This document shows positions 19,325 to 28,162 of a stretch of 64,000 nucleotides of DNA, piece by piece (the first letter of the stretch is position 1; the number at the start of each line of letters is the position of its first letter). The notes beneath the pieces are model-generated. The model was not told where the DNA came from and searched no databases. It saw only the letters and a list, made by a program, of their open reading frames with translations. Source of the DNA: a bacterium (GTDB lineage Bacteria > Elusimicrobiota > Elusimicrobia > Elusimicrobiales > UBA9959). A program made the translations under genes and the position numbers. The stretch is from NCBI GenBank assembly GCA_021786295.1, contig JAJYNO010000021.1:30026-94025 (forward strand). The letters are read 5' to 3'.

Positions 19325-20421
19325 GGATAACCCTCGTCATAAACTCCCTGGGCGGCGGCGGGGCGGAGCGGGTGCTGACGCGCCTCGCCGGAGGCCTGGC
19401 CCGGGCAGGGCACCGGACGGACATAGTCACGCTGGACCCCTCGATACCTGATTTTTACCAGGTCCCTTCCGGGGTCGCCAGGACGGCCGCGAAAGCCCCG
19501 GCCGGGGAATGCCGATGGTACCAGCTGTCCCGCCAGCTCGCCCGCATGCGCGCGTTGCGCCGCGCGGCCTCCGGACAGGGCCCGGACCTGCTGATAAGCT
19601 TCGTGGACGCGACCAACATCCTGACGCTGGCGGCTTTCAGGGGCTCGGGCGTGCCGGTGATAGTCTGCGAACACACCGACCCCTCCATGCACCGCATAGG
19701 CCCGCACTGGGAGCTGCTCAGAAGGCTGCTCTATCCATCGGCCGCGCGCGTGGTCATGCTCACGGAAGACGCCCTGCGTCGGGCGCGCTCGATGGTCCCG
19801 GCCTGGAACGCGGTCGCCATCCCGAACCCCGTCCCGGCGCCGGTCTTCGCTCCGGGCGCGGCGCGGCCCGCCTTCTTCGGCCCGGGCAGGAACGCCGTCG
19901 CCATGGGGCGGCTCTACGACTACAAGGGCTTCGACCTGCTGCTGCGCGCCTTCGCCGGCCTGGCCGGCCGGTTCCCGGACTGGAACCTGACCATCCTCGG
20001 CGAGGGACCGGAACGGGCGGCGCTGGAAACGCTGCGCTCGGAGCTCGGCCTGGCCGGCAGGGTCGCGATGCCGGGGGCCTCCCCCGCGCCCCACGACGCG
20101 CTGAAGTTCGCGGACCTCTTCGTGCTGCCCTCGCGCTACGAGGGCTTCGGCATGGCGCTGGCCGAAGCCATGGCCTGCGGCGTGGCGCCGGTCAGCTTCG
20201 ACTGCCCGTCCGGCCCCGGGACGATAATCCGGCACGGGGTGGACGGCCTGCTGGTGCCGCCGGGCGATACCGGGGAACTGGCGGAAGCCATGGCCTCGCT
20301 GATGGGCGACGACGCCGGAAGGAAGGCGCTGGCCGCCAGGGCGCCGGAAGTGGTAGAGCGCTTCAGCGAGGAGAACTACCTGAAGGCCTGGGAAGAACTG
20401 ATACGGGCCGTCCGCCCCTGA
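19321..20421 (+). CDS. GT4-family glycosyltransferase
   Basis: A 366-residue GT-B enzyme. The N-terminus MRITLVINSLGGGGAERVL is the usual start of GT4 enzymes with the GGAE phosphate loop. The C-terminal domain shows GRLYDYKGFDLLLRAF, ILGEGPERAALE and the nucleotide-sugar signature SRYEGFGMALAEAMACGVAPV. The ATG at 19321 overlaps the stop of the upstream methyltransferase; a longer in-frame extension back to 19138 overlaps that gene and is rejected. It is last in the plus-strand glycan group and convergent with trmL, 5 bases away. Donor and acceptor are unknown. Confidence 0.9.
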   Translation: MRITLVINSLGGGGAERVLTRLAGGLARAGHRTDIVTLDPSIPDFYQVPSGVARTAAKAPAGECRWYQLSRQLARMRALRRAASGQGPDLLISFVDATNILTLAAFRGSGVPVIVCEHTDPSMHRIGPHWELLRRLLYPSAARVVMLTEDALRRARSMVPAWNAVAIPNPVPAPVFAPGAARPAFFGPGRNAVAMGRLYDYKGFDLLLRAFAGLAGRFPDWNLTILGEGPERAALETLRSELGLAGRVAMPGASPAPHDALKFADLFVLPSRYEGFGMALAEAMACGVAPVSFDCPSGPGTIIRHGVDGLLVPPGDTGELAEAMASLMGDDAGRKALAARAPEVVERFSEENYLKAWEELIRAVRP

Positions 20422-20426
20422 GGCGG

Positions 20427-20888
20427 CTACCGGCCGGCGCCGCGCGTGCGCCTGAGGGCCTCGTAGAGCGCGACCCCGGCGGACGTGGAAAGGTTGAGCG
20501 AGCGGACCCGGTCGGACCACATCGGTATGCGGTACAGCCTGTCCGCGTACTTCTCGTAGATCTCTTCGGGGAAACCGGCCGTTTCCGCCCCGAAGACAAG
20601 GCAGGAGTCCTCCCGGTACGGCGCCTCCCAGTAGCTCTTTCCCCCGCGGGTCGAGAAGAAGACGAGCGAAGGGTCCGGCGGCAGCGACGCCAGGAACGCC
20701 TCGAAGTCCTTGTGCACCGAGTACTTCAGGAACTGCCAGTAGTCCAGCCCCGAACGCCTTATCTCCTTGTCGCTCAGGCTGAACCCCATCTTCCCCACGA
20801 ACGCCAGCTCCGTGCCGGTGGCCACGCAGGTGCGCCCGATGTTCCCCGCGTTCCACGGGATATCCGGATTAATAAGCACAATTTTCAT
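20427..20888 (-). CDS. trmL: tRNA (cytidine/uridine-34 2'-O)-methyltransferase TrmL
   Basis: A 153-residue SPOUT-class enzyme that methylates the wobble-position ribose of leucine tRNAs. Visible motifs are NPDIPWNAGNIGRT near the N-terminus, LVFGAETAGFPEE (SAM site entry) and the trefoil-knot segment IPMWSDRVRSLNLSTSAG. Length fits the family. The start is 20888 because GAGGGGTGA lies just upstream; an in-frame extension to 20987 would run through structured element B and is not supported. The edge of the element's outer stem is 11 bases from this ATG, next to the ribosome-binding site. Confidence 0.92.
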   Translation of the reverse strand: MKIVLINPDIPWNAGNIGRTCVATGTELAFVGKMGFSLSDKEIRRSGLDYWQFLKYSVHKDFEAFLASLPPDPSLVFFSTRGGKSYWEAPYREDSCLVFGAETAGFPEEIYEKYADRLYRIPMWSDRVRSLNLSTSAGVALYEALRRTRGAGR

Positions 20889-20899
20889 GTTCACCCCTC

Positions 20900-21034
20900 G
20901 CCGGGCTGCCGACGCGGCAGGATAAGCAAAACCGTCGTTGAGCCCGCCGCTTGCGTCGCGCGGCGGGCGAATACCGGGTGAGGCCACGGTGTGGCCGAAC
21001 GCGTTTTGCGTTCCTGCCGGGGCGGAAGCCCGGC
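20900..21034 (-). repeat. Structured intergenic element, copy B (asnB-trmL)
   Basis: Nested pairings are GCCGGGCT/AGCCCGGC (20900-20907, 21027-21034), GGCAGG/CCTGCC and GCAAAAC/GTTTTGC (20926-20932, 21003-21009). A 9-bp hairpin GCCCGCCGC/GCGGCGGGC lies at 20942-20968. The second hairpin GGCC, loop ACGGTGT, GGCC-GA (20982-20998) has the loop and GA of copies A and C. The first-hairpin loop (TTGCGTCGC) is only partly like the others. The element fills the asnB-trmL gap. Confidence 0.65.
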
Positions 21035-21041
21035 ACGCGCG

Positions 21042-22949
21042 CTACAGCCTGAAATCGTCGGCGTACTGCCGGTGCCAGAGCTCGAGCATCAGCAGCGCCC
21101 ACAGCTTGTAGCCGTGGTCCGCGCGCCCCTGCTGGTGCTCGTCCCACAGCCTGTACACCGCCTCGGGCCTGAAATAGCCGCGCCCGAGCGCCTTCTGCGA
21201 CAGGCACGTCCCGGCCCAGTAGTCCTTCAGCTCGCCGCGGAACCAGATGCCGAGCGGTATTCCGAAGCCCATCTTCCCGCGCCGGTAGATGTCAGGGGGC
21301 AGCATGCCGCGGAAGGTCTCCTTGAGTATCCACTTCGTCCGGTTGAAGCCCTTCAGTTTCATGCCGCCCGGCAGCGCGAAGGCGAATTCCAGCACCTTGT
21401 GGTCCAGGAACGGCGAGCGCGTCTCCAGGGAATTGGCCATCGAGGCTATGTCCATCTTGGTCATCAGGCATTCCGGAAGGTAGGAACGCAGGTCCACGTA
21501 GCTCATGCGGTTCAGGAGGTCGTCGTCCGGGACCAGCGAGAAGAGCCTGGCTAGGTAGCGCTCCGCGTAGCCTTTGTCAGCCCCCAGCCTGTTGGCGAAG
21601 GCGTCAGAATAGAACGCGTCCGTCTCACCGGGACCGAAGAAAGAGACGGTGGACAGATACCGGCGCGGCAGCGTCTCCATGACCGAGAACTTCAGGAACT
21701 TCTCCAGCCGCCAGAAGAAATTGAACGGTGCCGTCTTCGGCGCCGCGGCTATCGCCTTCAGCGCGGCCAGTTTGGCGGAGCGCGGCGCCCACGAGACCAG
21801 GCGCTCCGCCTTCATCCCGACGTAGCGCAGGTAGCCGCCGAAGGCCTCGTCGCCGCCGTCGCCGTTGAGCGCCACCGTGACCGCCTTGCGCGTCTCGCGC
21901 GAGACGAAGTACGAAGGCAGCGCGCTGGAGTCGGCGTAGGGCTCCCCGTAATGCCAGGCCAGTTTCTCCAGCACGTCGGCCATGCGCGCCTCCACCGTGA
22001 ACTCGGTGTGCGCGGTGCCGTACATCTTCGCGACCTGCCTGGCGTAGGGAAGCTCCGAGAAGCGCTCCTCCCTGAAGCCTATCGAGAAGGTCTTCACCGG
22101 ACGCTCGGAATGCCTCGCCATCAGCGCCACGACCACGGAGGAATCTATGCCGCCTGACAGGAAGGCTCCCAGCGGAACCTCCGACATCAGCCTGACCTTC
22201 ACGGCCTCCGACAGCTCGGCCAGCAGCCGTTCCTTGAGCTCCGGCAGCGGCACGTACGACAGTTTCTCCTCTCCGAGCGGCAGGTCCCAGTAGCGCTCCT
22301 CGGAGAACTGGCCGTCCTCGAAGACCAGCACCGAGGCCGGCTGCAGCTTCCTCACCCCCCTGAATATGCTCAGCGGGCTCGGGATGTACTGCAGCGCCAG
22401 GTAGGCGTCTATCGCCGCCGGGTCCACCTCGCGCTTGACGTCGGGGCGGGTCAGCAGGCAGCGGAGTTCGGAGGCGAAGACGAAACTGCCGGGAGTGCGG
22501 ACGTAGAAGAGCGGTTTCTTGCCCAGCCGGTCGCGCGCCAGCACCAGGCGCTTCTTTTTGCCGTCCCAGATCGCGACGGCGAACATGCCGCGCAGCTCCT
22601 TCGGGAAGTCGGCCCCCTTCTCCTCGTAGAGGTGCAGGATGACCTCGGTGTCGCTTCTGGTCTTGAACTTATGGCCGCGGGAGAGCAGCCCCTCGCGCAG
22701 CTCGAGGTAGTTGTAGATCTCGCCGTTGAAGACTATCCAGGCGGTCCCGTCCTCGCTGGAGATCGGCTGGTGGCCGGTGGAAAGGTCTATGATCGAGAGC
22801 CGCCTCATAGCCAGGCCGACGTTCCGGTCCTGGAAATAGCCCTCGTCGTCCGGGCCGCGGTGGACGATCAGGTCGTTCATGGCCTTCAGGTCCCCGCGCT
22901 CCACGGCGAGGCCGGAACCGTAGTTGTAAAGTCCGCATATTCCGCACAT
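21042..22949 (-). CDS. asnB: Glutamine-hydrolysing asparagine synthetase
   Basis: A 635-residue two-domain enzyme. The N-terminal Ntn glutaminase domain starts with the nucleophile Cys2 (MCGICGLYNYG) and shows HRGPDDEG and VFNGEIYNYLELR. The synthetase domain has the ATP pyrophosphatase loop LSGGIDSSVV, then NGDGGDEAFGGYLRY. Length fits AsnB. A GGGAG site precedes the ATG. It sits between glycosyltransferase genes, so besides asparagine synthesis it may amidate a sugar or peptide in surface-glycan assembly, as paralogues in such clusters do. Which of the two applies cannot be decided here. Confidence 0.93.
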   Translation of the reverse strand: MCGICGLYNYGSGLAVERGDLKAMNDLIVHRGPDDEGYFQDRNVGLAMRRLSIIDLSTGHQPISSEDGTAWIVFNGEIYNYLELREGLLSRGHKFKTRSDTEVILHLYEEKGADFPKELRGMFAVAIWDGKKKRLVLARDRLGKKPLFYVRTPGSFVFASELRCLLTRPDVKREVDPAAIDAYLALQYIPSPLSIFRGVRKLQPASVLVFEDGQFSEERYWDLPLGEEKLSYVPLPELKERLLAELSEAVKVRLMSEVPLGAFLSGGIDSSVVVALMARHSERPVKTFSIGFREERFSELPYARQVAKMYGTAHTEFTVEARMADVLEKLAWHYGEPYADSSALPSYFVSRETRKAVTVALNGDGGDEAFGGYLRYVGMKAERLVSWAPRSAKLAALKAIAAAPKTAPFNFFWRLEKFLKFSVMETLPRRYLSTVSFFGPGETDAFYSDAFANRLGADKGYAERYLARLFSLVPDDDLLNRMSYVDLRSYLPECLMTKMDIASMANSLETRSPFLDHKVLEFAFALPGGMKLKGFNRTKWILKETFRGMLPPDIYRRGKMGFGIPLGIWFRGELKDYWAGTCLSQKALGRGYFRPEAVYRLWDEHQQGRADHGYKLWALLMLELWHRQYADDFRL

Positions 22950-22967
22950 ATAGCTCCCGTTGCTCCG

Positions 22968-24125
22968 CTAGCCGCCGCCGTATATCGCCATCAGCTCGTC
23001 GGCGACGCGCGCCATGGAGTACCTCTCCACGGCCGTCCGGCGGGCCCGCTCGCCCATCCTGGCGGCCAGGCCGCGGTCGGCCAGATGCGCCCGCAGGCAC
23101 TGCTTGAGTTCCGCCCGGTTCAGCGGGTCGAACAGGCAGCCGCTGACCCCCGGCTCCACGGCTTCGCGCGCGCCTCCGACGCGGCTGGCCAGCACGGCCA
23201 CGCCGCAGGACATCGCCTCCAGCATCGAATTGGACAGGCCCTCAGAGATAGACGGCAGGATGAACACGTCGGCCGCGCGGTAGTAAGGCAACAGGTCCTC
23301 CTTTCTGCCGGCCAGCGTCACGCTGCCGGAAAGCCCGGGGTCCGCCGCCGCCATCTCCAGCGCGGGCCTCTCTGGACCGTCGCCCACTATCAGCAGACGC
23401 GCCCTTGGCCGCTGTGTCCCCTCGGACAGCAGTTCGGCCCAGACCTCCAGGAACTCCCTCACGCGCTTCTCCGGAGACAGCCTGCCCACGAAAAGGAAGA
23501 GCTGGGAATTGTCCAGGCCCAGAGCTGCCTTGGCGTTGATCTTCTCGTTGTACAGCAGCGGCGTGTAGTGGCCGGTGTCCACGCCGTTGCGGAAGAGACG
23601 CAGCCCCAGGCCGGAATACCCGGGCATAGCCTTAAGCCAGTCGTAGACCTCGCGGTTCATGACCAGCAGCTCGGGGCGGAAGGCGCGGAAGAAGGCCAGC
23701 TTCAGCCGCCCCAGCGCGGTGCGCATGGAAAGCGTTATCTCGTCCACCCCGCGGCCGCCGCCCAGTTTCACCACGGTCTTTTTGCCGGTGAGGCGGGAGG
23801 CCAGCACGGCCGCCACCGCGGGAGAGGATGCCAGGTGCACGTGCACCGCGTCGTAGGAGTCCCGGTTGTAGAGCAGCCAGAAGAAGCTCTTAAGCATGAA
23901 CACGGCCGAATCCACCGAGCGCGGACCGAAGACGCCCAGCCGCAGCACGCGGAAGCCGTCCAGTTCCTCTTCGCCCGGCAGGCCGCCGGGCCGCCTCGTC
24001 AGCACCGTCACCTCCACCCCACGCCCGGCCAGCGCGCGGGAGAGCTCCAGCGCCTGCTTCTCCGAGCCGCCGAGGTACGGGTAGAAGGTCTGCGTCAGCA
24101 TCACCACCCTCTTCACTGGCGTCAT
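22968..24125 (-). CDS. GT4-family glycosyltransferase
   Basis: A 385-residue GT-B glycosyltransferase. The N-terminus shows MLTQTFYPYLGGSEKQALEL, the C-terminal half FVGRLSPEKRVREFL, LLIVGDGPERPALE and the donor-site signature PSISEGLSNSMLEAMSCGVAV. The ATG overlaps the stop of the upstream membrane protein by 4 bases, so the two are coupled. With asnB downstream (18-base gap) it forms a minus-strand glycan group. Sugar specificity is unknown. Confidence 0.9.
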   Translation of the reverse strand: MTPVKRVVMLTQTFYPYLGGSEKQALELSRALAGRGVEVTVLTRRPGGLPGEEELDGFRVLRLGVFGPRSVDSAVFMLKSFFWLLYNRDSYDAVHVHLASSPAVAAVLASRLTGKKTVVKLGGGRGVDEITLSMRTALGRLKLAFFRAFRPELLVMNREVYDWLKAMPGYSGLGLRLFRNGVDTGHYTPLLYNEKINAKAALGLDNSQLFLFVGRLSPEKRVREFLEVWAELLSEGTQRPRARLLIVGDGPERPALEMAAADPGLSGSVTLAGRKEDLLPYYRAADVFILPSISEGLSNSMLEAMSCGVAVLASRVGGAREAVEPGVSGCLFDPLNRAELKQCLRAHLADRGLAARMGERARRTAVERYSMARVADELMAIYGGG

Positions 24126-25117
24126 GCGCGCTCCTTCCGGACCGCAGAGAATTCCGCCCAGACCTTCTCCAGCGAATGGCCCATCCGGTAGATGAAGAAC
24201 AGCCCCAGCAGCGTTACGATCAGATAACCGGTCACATGGGCGCAGAAGACATAGGCGAACCCGGCGTCAGCGGGAACTCCCCAGGCGCCCAGCACCCGCG
24301 TGAGCACCAGCTCGTAGTTGCCGAAATAGCCCGGCATCCCCGGCATAGAAGCGGCCGCCGCTCCGGCGAAGATGAGGGCCATACCCTTGAACAGGTCTAT
24401 CGCGGCCCCCAGACCGAAGGCCAGCCCCAGCAGGTACATGTTAAGCGCGTCCACAATCCACTGGGCCGCCGCGAAGCCGATTATCAGCGCCCCGCTGCGC
24501 AAGGAATGGAAGCCTTTCACGCCCATGGCCACGCGCTCGAACAGCGCGCGGAACCTGGGGAACCTCCGGAAAAAGCCCGAGAACCAGGCGTGAGCGACCA
24601 GTTCGTCCGAGAAAATCAGGGCCGCTATCCCGGCCGCCGCCCCGGCGGCCAGGGTCCACAGCGCGCCGCCGTAGGCCAGCATCCCTCCGGTCAGGCCGCC
24701 GAGCCTGGCCGCCAGAGCGAACAGCAGGAACAGCACCACCACGTCCAGCAGGCGCTCCACCAGTATCGTGGCCAGCACCGTGACCAGCGGCGCGCCGAAG
24801 ACCCTGGCGCCGAAGGTGGCGCGGGCCAGTTCGCCCAGCCGCAGCGGCAGGATGTTGTTGAGCGCCAGCCCGGCCGTTTCCAGCCTGAACGCGTCCGCGA
24901 CGCGCGCCGACGGGCTGGAAGGCCTCAGCAGCAGGCGCCAGCGCGCCCCGCGCAGGAACAGTTCCGCCACTACCAGCAGCGCCGACGGCAGCAGGTATAT
25001 CTTCCGCATACCGGCGTAAGCCGCGGCCAGACGGCCGAAGTCTATGTGGCGCAGCGCCAGCCACAGCAGCAGCGAGCCGACCAGGGAACCCGCTATTATC
25101 GAGAGCGTCTTTTTCAT
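24122..25117 (-). CDS. Lysylphosphatidylglycerol synthase-type transmembrane protein (UPF0104/AglD-like)
   Basis: A 331-residue protein with about eight membrane helices. Family motifs are visible: NNILPLRLGELARA (about 88-101), ERLLDVVVLFLL and SMPGMPGYFGNYELV near the C-terminus. It has only the membrane module, without the aminoacyltransferase domain of MprF. Proteins of this type in glycan clusters are thought to act on lipid-linked sugars or phospholipids; the precise role is unknown. It is coupled to the GT4 gene by a 4-base overlap. Confidence 0.82.
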   Translation of the reverse strand: MKKTLSIIAGSLVGSLLLWLALRHIDFGRLAAAYAGMRKIYLLPSALLVVAELFLRGARWRLLLRPSSPSARVADAFRLETAGLALNNILPLRLGELARATFGARVFGAPLVTVLATILVERLLDVVVLFLLFALAARLGGLTGGMLAYGGALWTLAAGAAAGIAALIFSDELVAHAWFSGFFRRFPRFRALFERVAMGVKGFHSLRSGALIIGFAAAQWIVDALNMYLLGLAFGLGAAIDLFKGMALIFAGAAAASMPGMPGYFGNYELVLTRVLGAWGVPADAGFAYVFCAHVTGYLIVTLLGLFFIYRMGHSLEKVWAEFSAVRKERA

Positions 25118-25146
25118 GCCGGGGAACCGGTCCCCCGCCCTTTTCC

Positions 25147-27093
25147 CTAGGCCGCGCCTATGCTCTTCAGGAACGCGTCCTCCGTCGACGCCCGGCCCAG
25201 GAATTTCTCCACCTGGCCGGCCTCGTCGTAGCTGCGGCCGGGCGCCAGGATCAGTTCGCGGTAGCGCGCCCCGGTCCCCGGGTCCATGACGCCGGCGGCC
25301 TCGAAGGCTCCGAACAGGTCCGCCGCTATCACCAGCGACCAGAGGTAGCTGTAGTAGCCGGCCTCGTAGCCGCCCATCAGGTGGCCGAAACTCGCCTGCG
25401 GGTGAGTGCCGGGACTCATGGGAATGAGCGCTATCCGCTTCATCAGTTTTTCATAGACCTTCGTCGTGTCCACCCCGCCCCTGGCGGTGTGGTACTTCAT
25501 GTCCAGCAGCCCGAAGAAGATCTGGCGCAGATAGGCCAGGCCGGAGTCCATGTTCTTGGCGTCTATCAGCCTCTTTATGGTCGCGTCGGGCAGCTTCTCC
25601 GCCGGGTTCCGGTAATGGCCGGAGATGCGGCGCAGCACTTCCGGGGAGTAGGCCCAGTTCTCCAGCATCTGCGAAGGCACCTCCACGAAGTCCCGGGAGA
25701 CGCTGGTGCCGGAGAAGGTGGCGTACCTGGCGCGCGTGAAGATGTTGTGCGTGACGTGGCCGAACTCGTGGAACAGCGTGACCACCTCGTCGAACTTCAG
25801 CAGCGGCGGGACGTTCCCCGACGGCGGCGAGAAGTTGGCGACGATGGCGGCGGCGGGCGTCTCGTAGGAGCCGTCCTCCAGTTCGCGGCCGGACCTGACC
25901 CCGAAGCAGGCCGCGTGCTTGTACTTGCCGTCGCGCGGGAACAGGTCCATGTAGAAATAGGCGGCGGTGGAGCCGTCGGCGTTCTTCACCTCGTAGGCGC
26001 GCACGTCCCTGTGCCAAACAGGCAGGTCCGCCGGCGCGAACCTGGCCCCGAGCACCTCGCCGAAGACCTCCAGCATGCCCCTCAGCACCGTCTCCAGCGG
26101 AAAGTACTCCTTTATCTTCTCGTGGTCTATGGAGTACTTCGTCTTCTTCAGCAGGTTGTTGTAATAGGCCGTCTCCCAGGCGTTGAGCGTACGGGCGCCG
26201 TCGCCCTTGAGCTTCAGGCGCTCCCGCAGTTCCCTGCGGGCCTTGCGTCTGAGCCTGTCCTGAGTGCGCGCGAGGAAGGAGAGCACGGTGGCGCTGTTCT
26301 TGGCCATCCTGTCGTCGAGCACGTAGTCGGCGAAAGTGGGGAAGCCCAGCAGCCCGCCTATCTTGCGGCGCAGGGCCAGCGCGTCCTCCATCAGCTTGAT
26401 GTTGACCGCGGCGCAGCGGTCGTTGAACATGGCCTCGAGACGCCTGCGGGCGTCGGCGTTCTCGGCGTTCTGCATGAACGGGACGTAGTCCGGGTAGTTC
26501 ATCGTCACCAGCCAGCCGCCCTTCCCGCCCCTCTTGAGCCTGGCCCTGTAGTCCTCCGGCAGGCCCTTTAGCTCGTCGTCGGTCAGCTCCAGCGCGTCGT
26601 TGACCTCGCGCAGGTTCTTCTCGAAATCCAGCTCCAGCGCGATGAGCTCCTTCATCAGCTTCTTTACCCTGTTCTTTTTGCGCGGTTCCAGCCCCAGGCC
26701 GTTGCGCCTGAAATCGCGCAGCGTCTTCTCCAGCAGGCGGGCGTCCACAGGGTCCAGTTTTTCGCCTTTCCCGGCGTACTCGCTGAGCGCGCCGAAGACG
26801 TCCTCGCGCGTCATGAGGTCCACGGAATACTGGTTGACCTTGAGTTCCAGTTCCTGGCTGGCCTGGCGCAGCTCGGCGTTGTCGGAGATATAGGCCAATA
26901 TGGACGGGATATGGACGGCCTCTCCGAAATCGGCGGTGGCCCGCTCAAAGGCGAGCATCGTGTTGGAGAAATCGCGCCGCGGGCCGGGAACGGCGACCAG
27001 GGCCTTCAGCTTCTCCTCCAGTTCCTTGACGGCCGAATCAAAGAGCCCCCTCACCTGCTCCGGAGTAAACGAGAATTGCGGCGCCTTGGACAT
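25147..27093 (-). CDS. M3-family zinc oligopeptidase
   Basis: A 648-residue metallopeptidase of the thimet oligopeptidase/oligopeptidase A group. The zinc motif is HEFGH in VTLFHEFGHVTHNIF, with the third ligand region about 28 residues later (VEVPSQMLENWAYSPE). The C-terminus keeps GGYEAGYYSYLWS, the tyrosine-containing substrate-binding segment. No signal peptide is seen, so it is probably cytoplasmic and degrades short peptides. The start at 27093 has GGAGG 4 bases upstream; the frame continues upstream to 27294 but that part is non-coding. An extended -10 promoter lies at 27124-27129. Confidence 0.92.
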   Translation of the reverse strand: MSKAPQFSFTPEQVRGLFDSAVKELEEKLKALVAVPGPRRDFSNTMLAFERATADFGEAVHIPSILAYISDNAELRQASQELELKVNQYSVDLMTREDVFGALSEYAGKGEKLDPVDARLLEKTLRDFRRNGLGLEPRKKNRVKKLMKELIALELDFEKNLREVNDALELTDDELKGLPEDYRARLKRGGKGGWLVTMNYPDYVPFMQNAENADARRRLEAMFNDRCAAVNIKLMEDALALRRKIGGLLGFPTFADYVLDDRMAKNSATVLSFLARTQDRLRRKARRELRERLKLKGDGARTLNAWETAYYNNLLKKTKYSIDHEKIKEYFPLETVLRGMLEVFGEVLGARFAPADLPVWHRDVRAYEVKNADGSTAAYFYMDLFPRDGKYKHAACFGVRSGRELEDGSYETPAAAIVANFSPPSGNVPPLLKFDEVVTLFHEFGHVTHNIFTRARYATFSGTSVSRDFVEVPSQMLENWAYSPEVLRRISGHYRNPAEKLPDATIKRLIDAKNMDSGLAYLRQIFFGLLDMKYHTARGGVDTTKVYEKLMKRIALIPMSPGTHPQASFGHLMGGYEAGYYSYLWSLVIAADLFGAFEAAGVMDPGTGARYRELILAPGRSYDEAGQVEKFLGRASTEDAFLKSIGAA

Positions 27094-27123
27094 AGAACCT
27101 CCGTTGCTGTATAGATATTTTAA

Positions 27124-27131
27124 ATTATACC
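27124..27131 (-). promoter_or_regulatory. Extended -10 promoter of the M3 peptidase gene
   Basis: On the minus strand TGG-TATAAT (a TGn extended -10) lies about 30 bases before the ATG at 27093. No good -35 box is present, as usual for extended -10 promoters. Confidence 0.5.
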
Positions 27132-27183
27132 AAGCCGGGAGGCGCCGAATCTGCATCTTCCTCGCCGCGCGCCGAAAGGCGTG

Positions 27184-27212
27184 TTGCCAACGGCCGTCCA
27201 TCCCGGTATAAT
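27184..27212 (+). promoter_or_regulatory. Sigma70-type promoter of the gnd-tal-zwf-pgl operon
   Basis: A -35 TTGCCA (27184-27189) and a perfect -10 TATAAT (27207-27212) are separated by 17 bases. Transcription should start near 27219, about 30 bases before gnd. Confidence 0.7.
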
Positions 27213-27250
27213 ACAGGGGTCGCGCCCTCCGCGCGGCAGGGAGGCCAACG

Positions 27251-28150
27251 ATGAAGATAGGATTCGTAGGACTGGGCAAGATGGGCGCCAGCATGACGGA
27301 GCGCCTGCTCGGCGGCGGCCACGAGGTGGTCGCTTACGACCTCAGCGAGGACGCGCGCGAAGCCGCGCGCAAGAAGGGCGCCGGAACCGCAGACTCCCTG
27401 CGCGCGCTGGTAAAAGCCCTGCCGGCGCCGCGCGTCGTCTGGGTCATGGTCCCCTCCGGGAAACCCACCGAAATGACGATCTCCTCGCTGGCCGAGCTGC
27501 TGGAGGACGGCGACATCCTGATAGACGGCGGCAATTCGCGCTACACGGACTCCGTCAGAAGGGGCGAGGCCCTCAGGAACAAAGGGATCGCCTTCCTGGA
27601 CGCCGGCACCAGCGGCGGCGTCTGGGGCCTGAAAGAAGGCTACTGTCTGATGGTCGGCGGCGACGAGGCCGCCTACGGAACGGCGGAGCCCGTCTTCAAA
27701 ACGCTGGCCCCCGAAAACGGCTGCGCGCGCGTGGGCAAGAGCGGCGCCGGGCACTACGTGAAGATGGTGCACAACGGCGTGGAGTACGCCCTGCTCGAGG
27801 CCTACGCGGAAGGCTTCGAGATCATGCAGGCCAAGAAGGAATACTCGCTGGACCTCGGCGCGATATCGGCGCTCTGGAACCGCGGCAGCGTTGTGCGCTC
27901 GTGGCTTCTGGAGCTGGCCGAGACCGCCTTCAGGAACGAGCCGGGGCTCGCTTCGGTCAAGGGCTACGTGGAAGACACCGGCGAGGGACGCTGGACGGTG
28001 CTGGAGGCGCTGGAGGAGAACGTGCCCGCGCCTGCGATAACGCTGTCGCTGCTGCAGCGCGTGCGCTCGCGGCAGCAGGAGAGTTTCGGCGCCAAGGTGA
28101 TAGCCGCGCTCAGGAACGCCTTCGGCGGCCACGCCGTGAGGAAGGAATAA
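27251..28150 (+). CDS. gnd: 6-phosphogluconate dehydrogenase, decarboxylating (short type)
   Basis: A 299-residue enzyme that converts 6-phosphogluconate to ribulose 5-phosphate, CO2 and a reduced nicotinamide. The Rossmann loop is GFVGLGKMGASM (4-15). Family motifs are ILIDGGNSRYTDS, FLDAGTSGGVWGLKEGYCLM and the substrate helix KMVHNGVEYALLEA. The short length matches the GndA/YqeC-type enzymes, which often prefer NAD; cofactor choice here is inferred. A GGGAGG site precedes the ATG. First gene of the pentose-phosphate operon. Confidence 0.95.
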   Translation: MKIGFVGLGKMGASMTERLLGGGHEVVAYDLSEDAREAARKKGAGTADSLRALVKALPAPRVVWVMVPSGKPTEMTISSLAELLEDGDILIDGGNSRYTDSVRRGEALRNKGIAFLDAGTSGGVWGLKEGYCLMVGGDEAAYGTAEPVFKTLAPENGCARVGKSGAGHYVKMVHNGVEYALLEAYAEGFEIMQAKKEYSLDLGAISALWNRGSVVRSWLLELAETAFRNEPGLASVKGYVEDTGEGRWTVLEALEENVPAPAITLSLLQRVRSRQQESFGAKVIAALRNAFGGHAVRKE

Positions 28151-28162
28151 GGGGGACCGCGA

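Noticed and set aside
27094..27294. N-terminal extension of the M3 peptidase up to 27294
   Set aside because: It runs through both divergent promoters and into gnd; the ATG at 27093 has a strong ribosome-binding site and gives the family N-terminus.
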